NCBI RefSeq assembly: GCF_000830985.1
Contig: NZ_CP007151.1
Coordinates: 2,480,001 to 2,544,000 of the forward strand
Direction of reading: 5' to 3'
DNA from: Marinobacter similis
Lineage (GTDB): Bacteria; Pseudomonadota; Gammaproteobacteria; Pseudomonadales; Oleiphilaceae
DNA length: 64,000 bases
In this document: positions 51,991-63,203 of the stretch, piece by piece
Position numbering within the stretch: position 1 is the stretch's first letter
Layout of the letters: the number at the start of each line of letters is the position of its first letter
Notes under the pieces: model-generated
What the model was told of the DNA's origin: nothing
The model's input: the letters and a program-made list of their open reading frames with translations, nothing else
Databases searched by the model: none
Program-made: the position numbers and the translations under genes

Positions 51991-52041
51991 CCAGGAATGT
52001 GGCTAACTTGAGTCAATAATTGGTCAGTGGAAGCTGTAGCG

Positions 52042-52287
52042 ATGATCAGTAATACACTTGCAATCGGTATTCAGGGCATCCAGGACGGCATGGTCGGTAT
52101 GGACAATGCGGCCCGGAAAATTGCTCGTGGTGGTGTCGATGGTCCCCAAGGGACTGCCGAAGGTGCCGGTAGTCTGGTCGAGCCCATCATTGACCTGAAA
52201 TTGTATGAGCGCAGCGTCGAGGCCTCGGCCCAGGTCGTAAAGACTGCCGACGAAACGCTCGGTACCCTCTTGGATATCATGGCCTGA
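52042..52287 (+). CDS. Small flagellar rod/hook-like C-terminal-domain protein
   Basis: 81 residues from the ATG at 52042 after GGAAG. The N-terminal half (ISNTLAIGIQGIQDGMVGMDN) and the C-terminal half (ERSVEASAQVVKTADETLGTL) recall the terminal helices of FlgC/FlgG/FlgE axial proteins without the central domains. It stands alone, not in a flagellar operon, next to an SprA-like gene. A true rod component is unlikely; the role is unknown. Confidence 0.6.
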   Translation: MISNTLAIGIQGIQDGMVGMDNAARKIARGGVDGPQGTAEGAGSLVEPIIDLKLYERSVEASAQVVKTADETLGTLLDIMA

Positions 52288-52310
52288 ATATGATGGCGTG
52301 AGTACCGGTC

Positions 52311-52967
52311 TTGAACGCAATATCCCCAAATCTCCCAGTCTTTTCCCCGTCGGTCACCGGCCAAACTTCGCCTCGGACTGAAGCAGAAGCGCGCCGAGCG
52401 GATGGCGGTTCTGCTGACGACCAGCCGAAGGCCCGCGCTCGCGGCGTCTCTGCGGCGTCTGAGCAGGGGCTAAGCCCGGGAGAACTCAAGCAGCTTACCG
52501 AACTTAAAGCCCGTGATCGTGAAGTGCGTGCCCATGAAGCGGCGCACCAGGCGGTGGGCGGTCAGTACGCGGGTGCCATCTCCTATACCTTCCAGCGCGG
52601 CCCTGACGGTGCCCAGTACGCTGTGGGCGGGGAGGTGCCGATTGATGTGTCTCCGGTTCCGGGCGATCCCCAGGCAACCATTGAAAAAATGCGGGTAGTG
52701 CGGGCCGCGGCCATGGCGCCGGCGGAGCCCTCCGGCCAGGACCGGGCTGTCGCTGCAGAAGCCATGCAGGTGATGCTGAAAGCTCAGTCTGAGGTGATGT
52801 CCGGACAGGAAGGAGCCGAAGACGCTCAGCCCAAGCCGGAGCAGGGCAGTGACGACGATCCACAATCTCGCACCGCTCAACAGGCGAACGGAACCTACCA
52901 AACTGTCTCGGCGATGACCGATGCCGCTGAACAGCCGCGTTCAGCCTTTCGTCCCGTTGCTGCCTGA
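52311..52967 (+). CDS. SprA-related putative metalloprotease-like protein
   Basis: 218 residues from a TTG start. A disordered N-terminus is followed by a conserved core with the HEAAHQAVGGQYAG zinc-type motif near residue 75 and ISYTFQRGPDGAQYAVGGEV, the hallmark of the SprA-related / putative metalloprotease family. The C-terminal tail is low complexity. It is separated by 23 bases from the small flagellar-like gene. Enzyme activity has not been shown for this family as far as I know. Confidence 0.75.
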   Translation: MNAISPNLPVFSPSVTGQTSPRTEAEARRADGGSADDQPKARARGVSAASEQGLSPGELKQLTELKARDREVRAHEAAHQAVGGQYAGAISYTFQRGPDGAQYAVGGEVPIDVSPVPGDPQATIEKMRVVRAAAMAPAEPSGQDRAVAAEAMQVMLKAQSEVMSGQEGAEDAQPKPEQGSDDDPQSRTAQQANGTYQTVSAMTDAAEQPRSAFRPVAA

Positions 52968-53109
52968 CGGGCAGTCCTCTCTTCATTCTTGACTTCTTTT
53001 AATTCCAGTCGCGTTGGGCCCTTGGCTGCAACCTCTTGTATTTCTTCGTGACCACGCCTGTAGCGTGCTTTCCGGTCACAGATCACAACACAAATTTTTA
53101 GATCGACTC

Positions 53110-53153
53110 TTGACAATTCTGTGCCTCTAAACGTATGTTTCAAACAACTGTTT
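53110..53153 (+). promoter_or_regulatory. Promoter overlapped by two PsrA-type operator palindromes
   Basis: TTGACA (53110-53115) and TATGTT (53134-53139) at 18-base spacing form a promoter. Over and just after the -10 lie AAAC-GTAT-GTTT (53129-53140) and AAAC-AACT-GTTT (53142-53153), two tandem AAAC-N4-GTTT palindromes. That is the pattern of the fatty-acid-responsive TetR repressor PsrA, and the genes downstream are acyl-CoA dehydrogenases. Confidence 0.65.
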
Positions 53154-53253
53154 AATTAAGGCTGCAGCGCGGTGCGTTGCGGTGTTTGAGAAAAAACCGA
53201 GGCTAAAAGCTGTCATTGTGATTCAGCGAAGCCCGAAAACCGAGGTGGATTCC

Positions 53254-55052
53254 ATGCCTGACTACAAAGCGCCCCTGCGTGACATCAAATTCGTAATGAC
53301 CGAGCTGCTGGACAGCGAGAAGCACTACGCCAATCTGGAAGGCGCAGAAGACGCCACTCCGGATATGGTGGACGCCATTATCGGAGAAGGTGCCAAGCTC
53401 TGTGAGCAGGTTCTGTCTCCGCTGAACCAGGTCGGTGATCAAGAGGGCTGCACCTGGAGCGAAGACGGTGTGAAGACGCCGACCGGCTTCAAGGAAGCTT
53501 ACCAGCAGTATGTGGAAGGCGGCTGGCCGTCTATGACTGCCGATCCCAACTACGGTGGCCAGGGCCTGCCGAGTTCCCTGGGCATTGTGATCAGCGAAAT
53601 GGTGGGTACCGCCAACTGGTCTTTCGGTATGTACCCGGGCCTAAGCCACGGTGCGACCAACACCATTGAAGAGCACGGTACCGAAGAGCAGAAACAGACC
53701 TACCTGACCAAGCTGATTAGCGGCGAGTGGACTGGCACCATGTGTCTGACCGAGCCGCACTGTGGTTCCGATCTGGGTACTCTGCGCACCAAGGCCGAGC
53801 CGAATGCCGATGGCACCTATGCCATCACCGGCACCAAGATCTTTATCTCTGCCGGCGAGCACGACATGGCTGAGAACATTGTTCACATCGTTCTGGCGCG
53901 CCTGCCGGGCGCTCCGGAAGGCACCAAGGGTATTTCCCTGTTCATCGTGCCCAAGAACCTGCCGAACGAAGACGGTTCTTCCGGTGAGCGCAATGCCGTT
54001 TCCTGTGGCTCCATCGAGCACAAGATGGGTATCCATGGTAACGCTACCTGCGTGATGAATTTTGACGGCGCCAAAGGCTGGTTGATCGGCCCTGAGAACC
54101 GTGGCCTGAACTGCATGTTTACCTTCATGAACACCGCCCGTATCGGTACTGCTCTCCAGGGTCTGGGTGCTGCCGAGCTGGGCTTCCAGGCTCCCTGGCC
54201 TATGCCAAGGATCGCCTGGCTATGCGCTCCCTGAGCGGCCCGAAGAATCCGGAAGGCATTGCCGATCCGATCATCGTGCACCCGGACGTGCGCCGCATGC
54301 TGCTGACTCAGAAAGCCGTTGCCGAAGGCGCTCGTGCCTTGATCTACCTGACTGCACAGCAGGCTGATGTCGTTCAGAGCGGCAAAACAGAAGAAGAGCG
54401 TAAGGCCGCTGACGAAGCCCTGGGCTTCCTGACACCGATCGCCAAGGCCTTCCTGACCGAAATCGGCTACGAATCCGCCAACCTGGGCATGCAGGTGTTC
54501 GGTGGACACGGCTTTATCTCCGAGTGGGGCATGGAACAGAACGTCCGTGATGCCCGTATCGGCATGATCTACGAAGGCACCACCGGCATTCAGGCGCTGG
54601 ATCTGCTGGGCCGTAAGGTTCTGATGACTCAAGGCGAGTCCCTTAAGGGCTTCACCAAGCAGGTGCATGTATTCTGCAAAGAAAACGCGGACAACGAGCA
54701 GCTGAAGGAATTCGTTGAGCCGCTGGCGGCCATCAACAAGGAGTGGGGCGACCTGACCATGAAGGTTGGCATGACCGCCATGAAGAACCGTGAAGAAGTA
54801 GGTGCCGCGTCTGTGGACTACCTGATGTATTCCGGTTACGCCGTGTTTGCCTACCTGTGGGCCCGCATGGCCAAGGTGGCATTGGACACCATGGCAGATG
54901 GAACCTCTGAAGAGATGTTCTACAACGCCAAGGTGCAGACCGCACGCTTCTACTTCAAGCGTATGCTGCCGCGTTCCAAGGCTCACGCAGAAAGCATGCT
55001 GGCTGGCGCCGACAGCCTGATGGACATGCCTGAGGAAGCCTTCGCTCTGTAA
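53254..55052 (+). CDS. Acyl-CoA dehydrogenase, long FadE-type, copy 1 (frameshift near 54191)
   Basis: Flavoenzyme of fatty-acid beta-oxidation with an extra C-terminal domain (about 600 residues restored). ATG 53254 (MPDYKAPLRDIKFVMTELL). Contains NYGGQGLPSSLG, CLTEPHCGSDLGTLRTKA, KIFISAGEHDMAENIVHIV, EHKMGIHGNATC and VFGGHGFISEWGMEQ. One C missing near 54191 breaks GFQ; restored it reads ASLAYAKDRLAMRSLSG. Probably repressed by a PsrA-like regulator. Chain-length preference is unknown. Confidence 0.93.
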
Positions 55053-55084
55053 GGCGCGGGCACCGAAGGACAGTCCAACAGGAC

Positions 55085-55118
55085 AAAAAAGCCCGCGCTC
55101 CACGGACGCGGGCTTTTT
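55085..55118 (+). terminator. Terminator between the two acyl-CoA dehydrogenases
   Basis: AAAAAAGCCCGCG-ctccacgga-CGCGGGCTTTTT; a strong stem, so copy 2 needs its own promoter. Confidence 0.9.
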
Positions 55119-55261
55119 CATGAGTTGAGGTTCGCTTTTAAGGTAGAATGGGCGCTCATAAAAACGAATTTGGAGCGGACATACCGCCCAGACAGGCGTG
55201 CCGGGCCCAGTCAAACAGCTGGCAGCGCCTGAACAGACTGACTGATTTTGGAGAGTTATAG

Positions 55262-57057
55262 ATGGCTGATTACCAGGCACCTCTACGTGACATGCGTTTT
55301 GTTTTGAACGAAGTTTTCGATGCACCCGCTCTGTGGGCGTCCCTGCCCAAGGTTGCAGAAAACGTCGACCCGGATACCGCGGACGCGATTCTGGAAGAGG
55401 CCGGCAAGATCACGAGCGGTGTGCTGGCGCCCCTGAACCGTGAGGGTGATGAGCAGGGCAGCAAGTGGAATGACGGCGAAGTCACTGCGCCGGAGGGCTT
55501 CAAGGAAGCCTACCAGACCATTGTGGAAGGTGGCTGGAACGGGCTGGGTGGTAACCCGGACTTCGGTGGCATGGGCATGCCGAAAACACTGGTCGCCCAG
55601 TTTGAGGAAATGATGCAGGGTGCGAACATGGCCTTTGGCCTGGCCCCGATGCTGACTGCCGGCGCGTGTCTGGCGCTGGATGCTCACGGTAGCCAGGAAT
55701 TGAAGGAAAAGTACCTGCCGAATATGTACTCCGGTGTCTGGTCCGGCGCCATGGACCTGACCGAGCCCCACGCCGGTACCGATCTGGGCATTATTCGCAC
55801 CAAGCCGAGCCGAACAGCGATGGCTCCTTCAACGTCACAGGTACCAAGATTTTCATTACCTGGGGCGAGCACGACATGGCCGAGAACATCATTCACCTGG
55901 TGCTCGCCAAGTTGCCGGATGCGCCCAAGGGGCCGAAGGGTATTTCCCTGTTCCTGGTGCCAAAGTTCATGGTGAACGACGACGGTTCCGTGGGTGAGCG
56001 CAACAGCTTCAGCTGTGGCTCCCTCGAGAAGAAGATGGGCATCAAGGGGTCTGCCACCTGCGTGATGAACTTCGACGGCGCAAAGGGCTGGTTGGTCGGC
56101 GAGGAGAACAAGGGTCTGGCGGCCATGTTCACCATGATGAACTACGAGCGCCTGGGTGTTGGTATTCAGGGTATCGGTGCCGCCGAAGCCTCTCTGCAGA
56201 GTGCCCGGGAATACGCATTGGACCGCATTCAGAGCCGCGCACCTACCGGTGCCCAGCAGCCTGAAAAGGCTGCCGACCCGATTCTGGTGCATCCGGACGT
56301 TCGCCGCATGCTGCTGACCATGAAAGGCTACGTCGAAGGTGGACGGGCATTCTCCACCTACGTTGCCCAGTGGCTGGATATCTCCAAGTACGCGGATCCT
56401 GCTGAGGAAGAGCGTCGCAAGCACGCTGAAGGCATGGTTGCGTTGCTGACTCCGGTAGCCAAGGCCTTCCTGACCGACCGTGGTCTGGATGCCTGTATCA
56501 TGGGCCAGCAGGTGTTTGGCGGCCATGGTTTCATCCGTGAGTGGGGCCAGGAACAACTGGTTCGGGATTGCCGCATCACCCAGATTTATGAAGGCACCAA
56601 TGGCATTCAGGCGCTGGATCTGATGGGTCGTAAAGTGGTTGGCAGTCAGGGCAAGCTGTATGAGCTGTTTGCCCAGGACGTGGCCGCGTTCATCGAGGAG
56701 AACAGCGCTGACCAGAACCTGCGTCCGTTCCTTGAGCCTCTGGCTGCCGCCTTCGAGCGTTTGTCCGACGTCACCGAACACGTGATCCAGCAGGCCGGTG
56801 ATAATCCCGATGCTGTCGGTGCGGCGTCTGTGGATTATCTTGATCTGTTCGGTCTGACGGCATTGGGTTACATGTGGGCGAAGATAGTAAAAGCGGCCGC
56901 GCCGAAGGCTGAGGGTGATAGCTCCGGTTTCTACACCGGCAAGCTGAAAACCGCACGCTTCTATTTCGATCGCCTGCTGCCGAAGACCGTTTCGCTGGCC
57001 GAAGGCATTCGCAGTGGAAGCGATTCGATGATGGCGTTGACTGCTGAAGAGTTCTGA
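55262..57057 (+). CDS. Acyl-CoA dehydrogenase, long FadE-type, copy 2 (frameshift near 55803)
   Basis: Paralogue of the preceding gene with the same architecture (about 599 residues). MADYQAPLRDMRFVLNEVF, PDFGGMGMPKTL, MDLTEPHAGTDLGIIRTK, then one missing G near 55803. The frame resumes AEPNSDGSFNVTGTKIFITW, followed by KKMGIKGSATC and VFGGHGFIREWGQEQ. The two copies arose by tandem duplication but have diverged well. A strong Shine-Dalgarno (GGAGAG) precedes the ATG. A weak TAGAAT element lies at 55144. Confidence 0.93.
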
Positions 57058-57082
57058 TCTGCAGCGGTTGTAGATAGCGCAA

Positions 57083-57113
57083 TAAAAAAGCAGGCCATAC
57101 GGCCTGCTTTTTG
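57083..57113. terminator. Terminator after copy 2
   Basis: AAAAAAGCAGGCC-atac-GGCCTGCTTTTT between convergent genes (acyl-CoA dehydrogenase + and endonuclease -). Confidence 0.92.
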
Positions 57114-57148
57114 TGTCAGTGCTTGTCTTTGCTAACCCGGCGACTGGC

Positions 57149-57784
57149 TCAGAGTTGCTCGATGAGCTCAGGATTGGTCACGAAAGGGTTTTTATTGCCC
57201 TGAATTTCGCTGACCCGGCGGTGACGGGTCAACTCGGTGTCGTCCGGTGGATCATTGCGGCTCCAGTCCTGGAATACCGGGGTCGCGCCAATCCAGGGTA
57301 GTTCATAGGTGTCCACCATATAGGCGACCGTGCGTGCGACGTCACCTTTGACCCGCTTGGGCGGTTCGAAGAACCCGGCGCTTTCGCGAATGCCACAGTC
57401 GCTGGGCTTCACCGTCGCTCCCAGGTCTTCGTACCGAACATTACGACGCTGCATTTCAATCCGGGATTTAACCGGAACCATGTTGTGCAGGTCTGAGGCG
57501 ATCTGTCGATACCGGTTGTCTTTTTCGCATGCGCGGGAGGTGCCGCAGTCGAGTGCACTGCGAATGTCCGCTAACGGATATACGTACCCGTCTTTCAGTA
57601 AGAAGCCCTTGCTGGTAAAGGCAGTGTCGCAGAAAAAGGAGTTACCACCCTCAGCGTAAAGGTTGCCCCAGAACTCGTTCTTGATGACGGTGTCGGGATC
57701 GCTAAAACGGGTATTTTGGCCGATTACCAGGCTGGCCGACAGCAATAGTGACAAGGTGACGAGAGTCAGAGAGAAGTGTTTCAT
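57149..57784 (-). CDS. Secreted endonuclease I (NucM/EndA family)
   Basis: Non-specific His-Me-finger nuclease exported by a signal peptide. The start at 57784 (MKHFSLTLVTLSLLLSASLV) is preferred over an upstream Met because it places the signal sequence first. The core motif LHNMVPVKSRIEMQRRNVRY holds the catalytic His, and RVSEIQGNKNPFVTNP is the C-terminal metal-binding signature. Cysteines (FFCDTAF, DCGTSRACE, SDCGI) fit disulfides. 211 residues, intact. It could scavenge extracellular DNA. Confidence 0.88.
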   Translation of the reverse strand: MKHFSLTLVTLSLLLSASLVIGQNTRFSDPDTVIKNEFWGNLYAEGGNSFFCDTAFTSKGFLLKDGYVYPLADIRSALDCGTSRACEKDNRYRQIASDLHNMVPVKSRIEMQRRNVRYEDLGATVKPSDCGIRESAGFFEPPKRVKGDVARTVAYMVDTYELPWIGATPVFQDWSRNDPPDDTELTRHRRVSEIQGNKNPFVTNPELIEQL

Positions 57785-57959
57785 ACGCCTGTGATGCCTC
57801 GCAGAGTCTGTAAGCGTCTGTACTGGTTGGGCCTCCTTTGCCCGGCTGGTCAAAAATATGACGCTTTGACCACTTATACTGTGAAGTATGGCACAGCGAC
57901 GAGAGCTGAATGCGGCTCTTTGTTTGCTATTTGTGGCGTTTTGTTAACCAGTTAACACT

Positions 57960-58223
57960 TCACTTCAGCTTATTGCGAATGTTCTGGTATCCGCTCTTCA
58001 GGTCTTCCCCTAGTTTCTGAGCTGTCTGTCGAGCTTCCTTGGATGCATCTTCGCTATCGTGCAGCACCTCCTCCAATCGGTTACGGAATCGTTCCCACTC
58101 TTGCTCGAGATCGTCCCATTCATCCTTGACGTCTTCCTTGGCCAGGTGCATCTGGACACGGGCTTCATCGCGATACTGTTTTATCTTTTCCGAGAGTTTT
58201 TTCAGCTCTTCTTGCAGGTTCAT
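57960..58223 (-). CDS. Small coiled-coil hypothetical protein
   Basis: 87 residues from the ATG at 58223, preceded by GAGGAGG, a very good Shine-Dalgarno. Almost entirely charged helix (LKKLSEKIKQYRDEA, then DVKDEWDDLEQEWERFRNRL), probably one long coiled coil, without membrane segment or cysteines. Not recognised. It is flanked by spacers and not clearly part of an operon. Confidence 0.65.
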   Translation of the reverse strand: MNLQEELKKLSEKIKQYRDEARVQMHLAKEDVKDEWDDLEQEWERFRNRLEEVLHDSEDASKEARQTAQKLGEDLKSGYQNIRNKLK

Positions 58224-58334
58224 CTCAAATGCCTCCTCTGATTGCGGGCTCTGTTTAAGATGCGCCGACCAGTGTTTTTCTGTCAAGGGGCGTGACAGAG
58301 AGCAGGCATGGGAGTGGAGAGGGCTTGATCCAGG

Positions 58335-59342
58335 TCAGAATCGAGCTGACAGCAGCAGCGAAAGATCCCGTAGATAATGCCATGGTGTCAGACTGTCGAA
58401 GCCTTTGGCGGCACGATCAATCTGGCTGCAGACCTCGATGGCCTGATGCAGTTGGGGGCGAGAAAGACGCCGCGAGGCCTGTTCAATAACCCGGGCGCGC
58501 TGGGGCTGAAACACGCCCCGTTTTTTCAGAAAGGCGCTGGGGTTTTCACCCTGGCTGGCTGCGCCCCTGAGTTCAAGGATCAGGTTCAGGTCGCGGGTAA
58601 GCACCGAAAGCAGCCCGAGAGGGTTTTCTCCCTCCTGCTGCAGCACGCCTATCATTTTTCCAGCGTGGGGTGCGCGGCCGGCGAGCAGTTCCGTCACCAG
58701 CTCAAAACCATTGAACCGGGAGCTGTCCTGAACGGCTTGCTCTACGGTTTCTTCGTCGATGGTGTCTGTGCCACTGAGCAGCGACAGGCGATCAAGTTCC
58801 TGGCTGGCGGCAAGCAGGTTGCCCTCAAGACGCTCTCCCAGGATGGCCAGGGCGCCTCGGGTCAGGCTCAGGCCCCGGCTTGAGGCGCGTTGCTGCAGCC
58901 ACCCGAGGAATTTGTCCGCGTCCACTGGCCAGATCGGCACATGAACGCCTTTGTTCTGCAGTTCCTTGTACCATTTTCTGCGCGTTTCCGCGGCATCCAG
59001 GCGGGCACTGATCAGCAAGAGGATGATGTCTTCCGGGGGCTCCTGCAGCACCCGTTCAAGTACTGCCCGTCCATCCCCCAGCTTGCCGGTAGGCAGATGG
59101 ATTTCGATGCGCCGGCGCTCGGCAAACAGCGACATGGCGCTGAATTCGTCGGCCACGGCGTTCCAGTCCAGCTGATTGTCGGCGTGGAAGGTCAGTCGGT
59201 CGACAAATCCGGCATCCAGCGCTGCCTTGCGCACCTGGTCACAGCATTCCTGCACCAGCAAGGGTTCATCGCCGGAGATGAGGTAGACCGGCGACAGGCC
59301 TTTTTTCAGCAGTTGAGGAAGCTGGCCCGGTTGCGTTTTCAT
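58335..59342 (-). CDS. holA: DNA polymerase III delta subunit
   Basis: Clamp-loader subunit that opens the beta clamp. It is 335 residues and intact: PVYLISGDEPLLVQECCDQVR at the N-terminus, an AAA+-like core without a working P-loop, and LASRGLSLTRGALAILGERLEGNLLAA-type delta sequence (split motifs LSLTRGALAILGERLEG and LAASQELDRLSLL). The start overlaps the lptE stop by 4 bases. Confidence 0.95.
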   Translation of the reverse strand: MKTQPGQLPQLLKKGLSPVYLISGDEPLLVQECCDQVRKAALDAGFVDRLTFHADNQLDWNAVADEFSAMSLFAERRRIEIHLPTGKLGDGRAVLERVLQEPPEDIILLLISARLDAAETRRKWYKELQNKGVHVPIWPVDADKFLGWLQQRASSRGLSLTRGALAILGERLEGNLLAASQELDRLSLLSGTDTIDEETVEQAVQDSSRFNGFELVTELLAGRAPHAGKMIGVLQQEGENPLGLLSVLTRDLNLILELRGAASQGENPSAFLKKRGVFQPQRARVIEQASRRLSRPQLHQAIEVCSQIDRAAKGFDSLTPWHYLRDLSLLLSARF

Positions 59343-59929
59343 GGTGCTGGCGCGTCGTTATCCGGCTGATCACCGGAGTCCGATTGGTGTTGGTCCCGGA
59401 TGCTGTCGATGCGGGCCTGGGTCAGTGGTGCCAACCGGAAAAGGATCTGCTGGGCCAGGCGGCTGCTGAGCTGGGTCTGCAGTTCTTCTTCCTCACGCTG
59501 CTTGGCAAGCACGTTGGTTTCGTCATAGCGGTAACTTTCGCTGGAGGACAGGCGGGTGTCGGCAATGATTGGCACCTGATCAGTGCTGATCAACTCCAGG
59601 CTAACCGAGTTGCGCAGGGTGTATTCGGCGGCGGAAGCCTGAACCGTGATTGCCGAGGCCCGGCGGTCCTGCTGGAAGTCACTGAGTTTCATGACGTAGG
59701 CGGCGTCGCCAGCTTCGGTAAGCCTCACTTCGCCCAACTCCAACTGATCGCGCACGGACTCGCACAGCAACTCTGGCACGCCGCGCGCGCAATCAACCTT
59801 CAGGGGCTGCAGTGCCGCCGATACCGGCGGCGCACCGCGCAACTGGAAGCCGCAGCCGGCTATCGTGGTCATCACAAAAGCCGTTATGACTGCGGGCAGG
59901 GCCGAAAAGGGCGCCGGGCGACGTGACAT
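59339..59929 (-). CDS. lptE: LPS-assembly lipoprotein LptE
   Basis: Outer-membrane lipoprotein that plugs the LptD barrel for LPS export. Signal peptide and lipobox TIAGCGFQLRG. Family features: cysteine pair (VDCARGVPELLCESV) and SASEY-like AAEYTLRNSV. The C-terminal tail is acidic and disordered. 196 residues, intact. It lies one base after the leuS stop and overlaps holA, giving the conserved leuS-lptE-holA operon. Confidence 0.95.
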   Translation of the reverse strand: MSRRPAPFSALPAVITAFVMTTIAGCGFQLRGAPPVSAALQPLKVDCARGVPELLCESVRDQLELGEVRLTEAGDAAYVMKLSDFQQDRRASAITVQASAAEYTLRNSVSLELISTDQVPIIADTRLSSSESYRYDETNVLAKQREEEELQTQLSSRLAQQILFRLAPLTQARIDSIRDQHQSDSGDQPDNDAPAP

Positions 59930-59930
59930 A

Positions 59931-62542
<2,612 letters not shown>

Positions 62543-62654
62543 TCAAAATGATGTTCGGAGCGGCCGGACATTCTAACGCACAGAGGGCCTGACAGGTAGT
62601 CTGCCAAATTTCGGATCCTGTGCCAGACTGAACAATATTGAAGGGAGAGCCAAT

Positions 62655-63203
62655 ATGACTGAACCAGAACGAAGCCATCTTTCCGGTAAGGCACTTGAGG
62701 TATACGATCGGATGCTCGAGCGGGTACAGGGCCGGTTGAAGCTGGCGCAGGAAACATCGATCGAAACGTTGGAGGAAGAGATCAAGAATGCGATCCAGTT
62801 CGAGTACGAGCTGGAGGAAATGACCCGGGAGGAGGCGGATCTTCTGGGCGCTTACCTCCAGCGCGATTTAGCCCACTTGATGCACTTCGTGGACGAAACC
62901 GGTGAGGGGCTGACCGAATGGCTGCAGCTGGATATCTCGTTACTGGAACACCAGTTAGCCGACCGGTTGCTATCTGTGGCCGACCGGACCCGGGTGGATA
63001 CCCTGGAGCTGAACCAAAAGCTGGAAAATGACGATGCCGGCCATTACATCTCCGGCGAAGTGGCGACCGCCGGCATGTTCCGCTGCCTGAACTGCAGCCA
63101 CATGCGCTGCCTGACCGCCACCAGTCATCTGGAACCCTGCGACGCCTGCGGCTCCCACTACTACGAGCGGGTTACGAGCCGCTGGCCGAGACGGGAGGAA
63201 TAA
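62655..63203 (+). CDS. ybeL: Zinc-ribbon protein, YbeL/DUF1451 family
   Basis: 182 residues, intact. A helical acidic N-terminus (about 1-135) and a C-terminal zinc ribbon with FRCLNCSHMRC and CDACGSHYY. In E. coli ybeL is likewise encoded beside leuS in the opposite direction. Biochemical role unknown. The 3' end overlaps lnt by 32 bases. Confidence 0.85.
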   Translation: MTEPERSHLSGKALEVYDRMLERVQGRLKLAQETSIETLEEEIKNAIQFEYELEEMTREEADLLGAYLQRDLAHLMHFVDETGEGLTEWLQLDISLLEHQLADRLLSVADRTRVDTLELNQKLENDDAGHYISGEVATAGMFRCLNCSHMRCLTATSHLEPCDACGSHYYERVTSRWPRREE

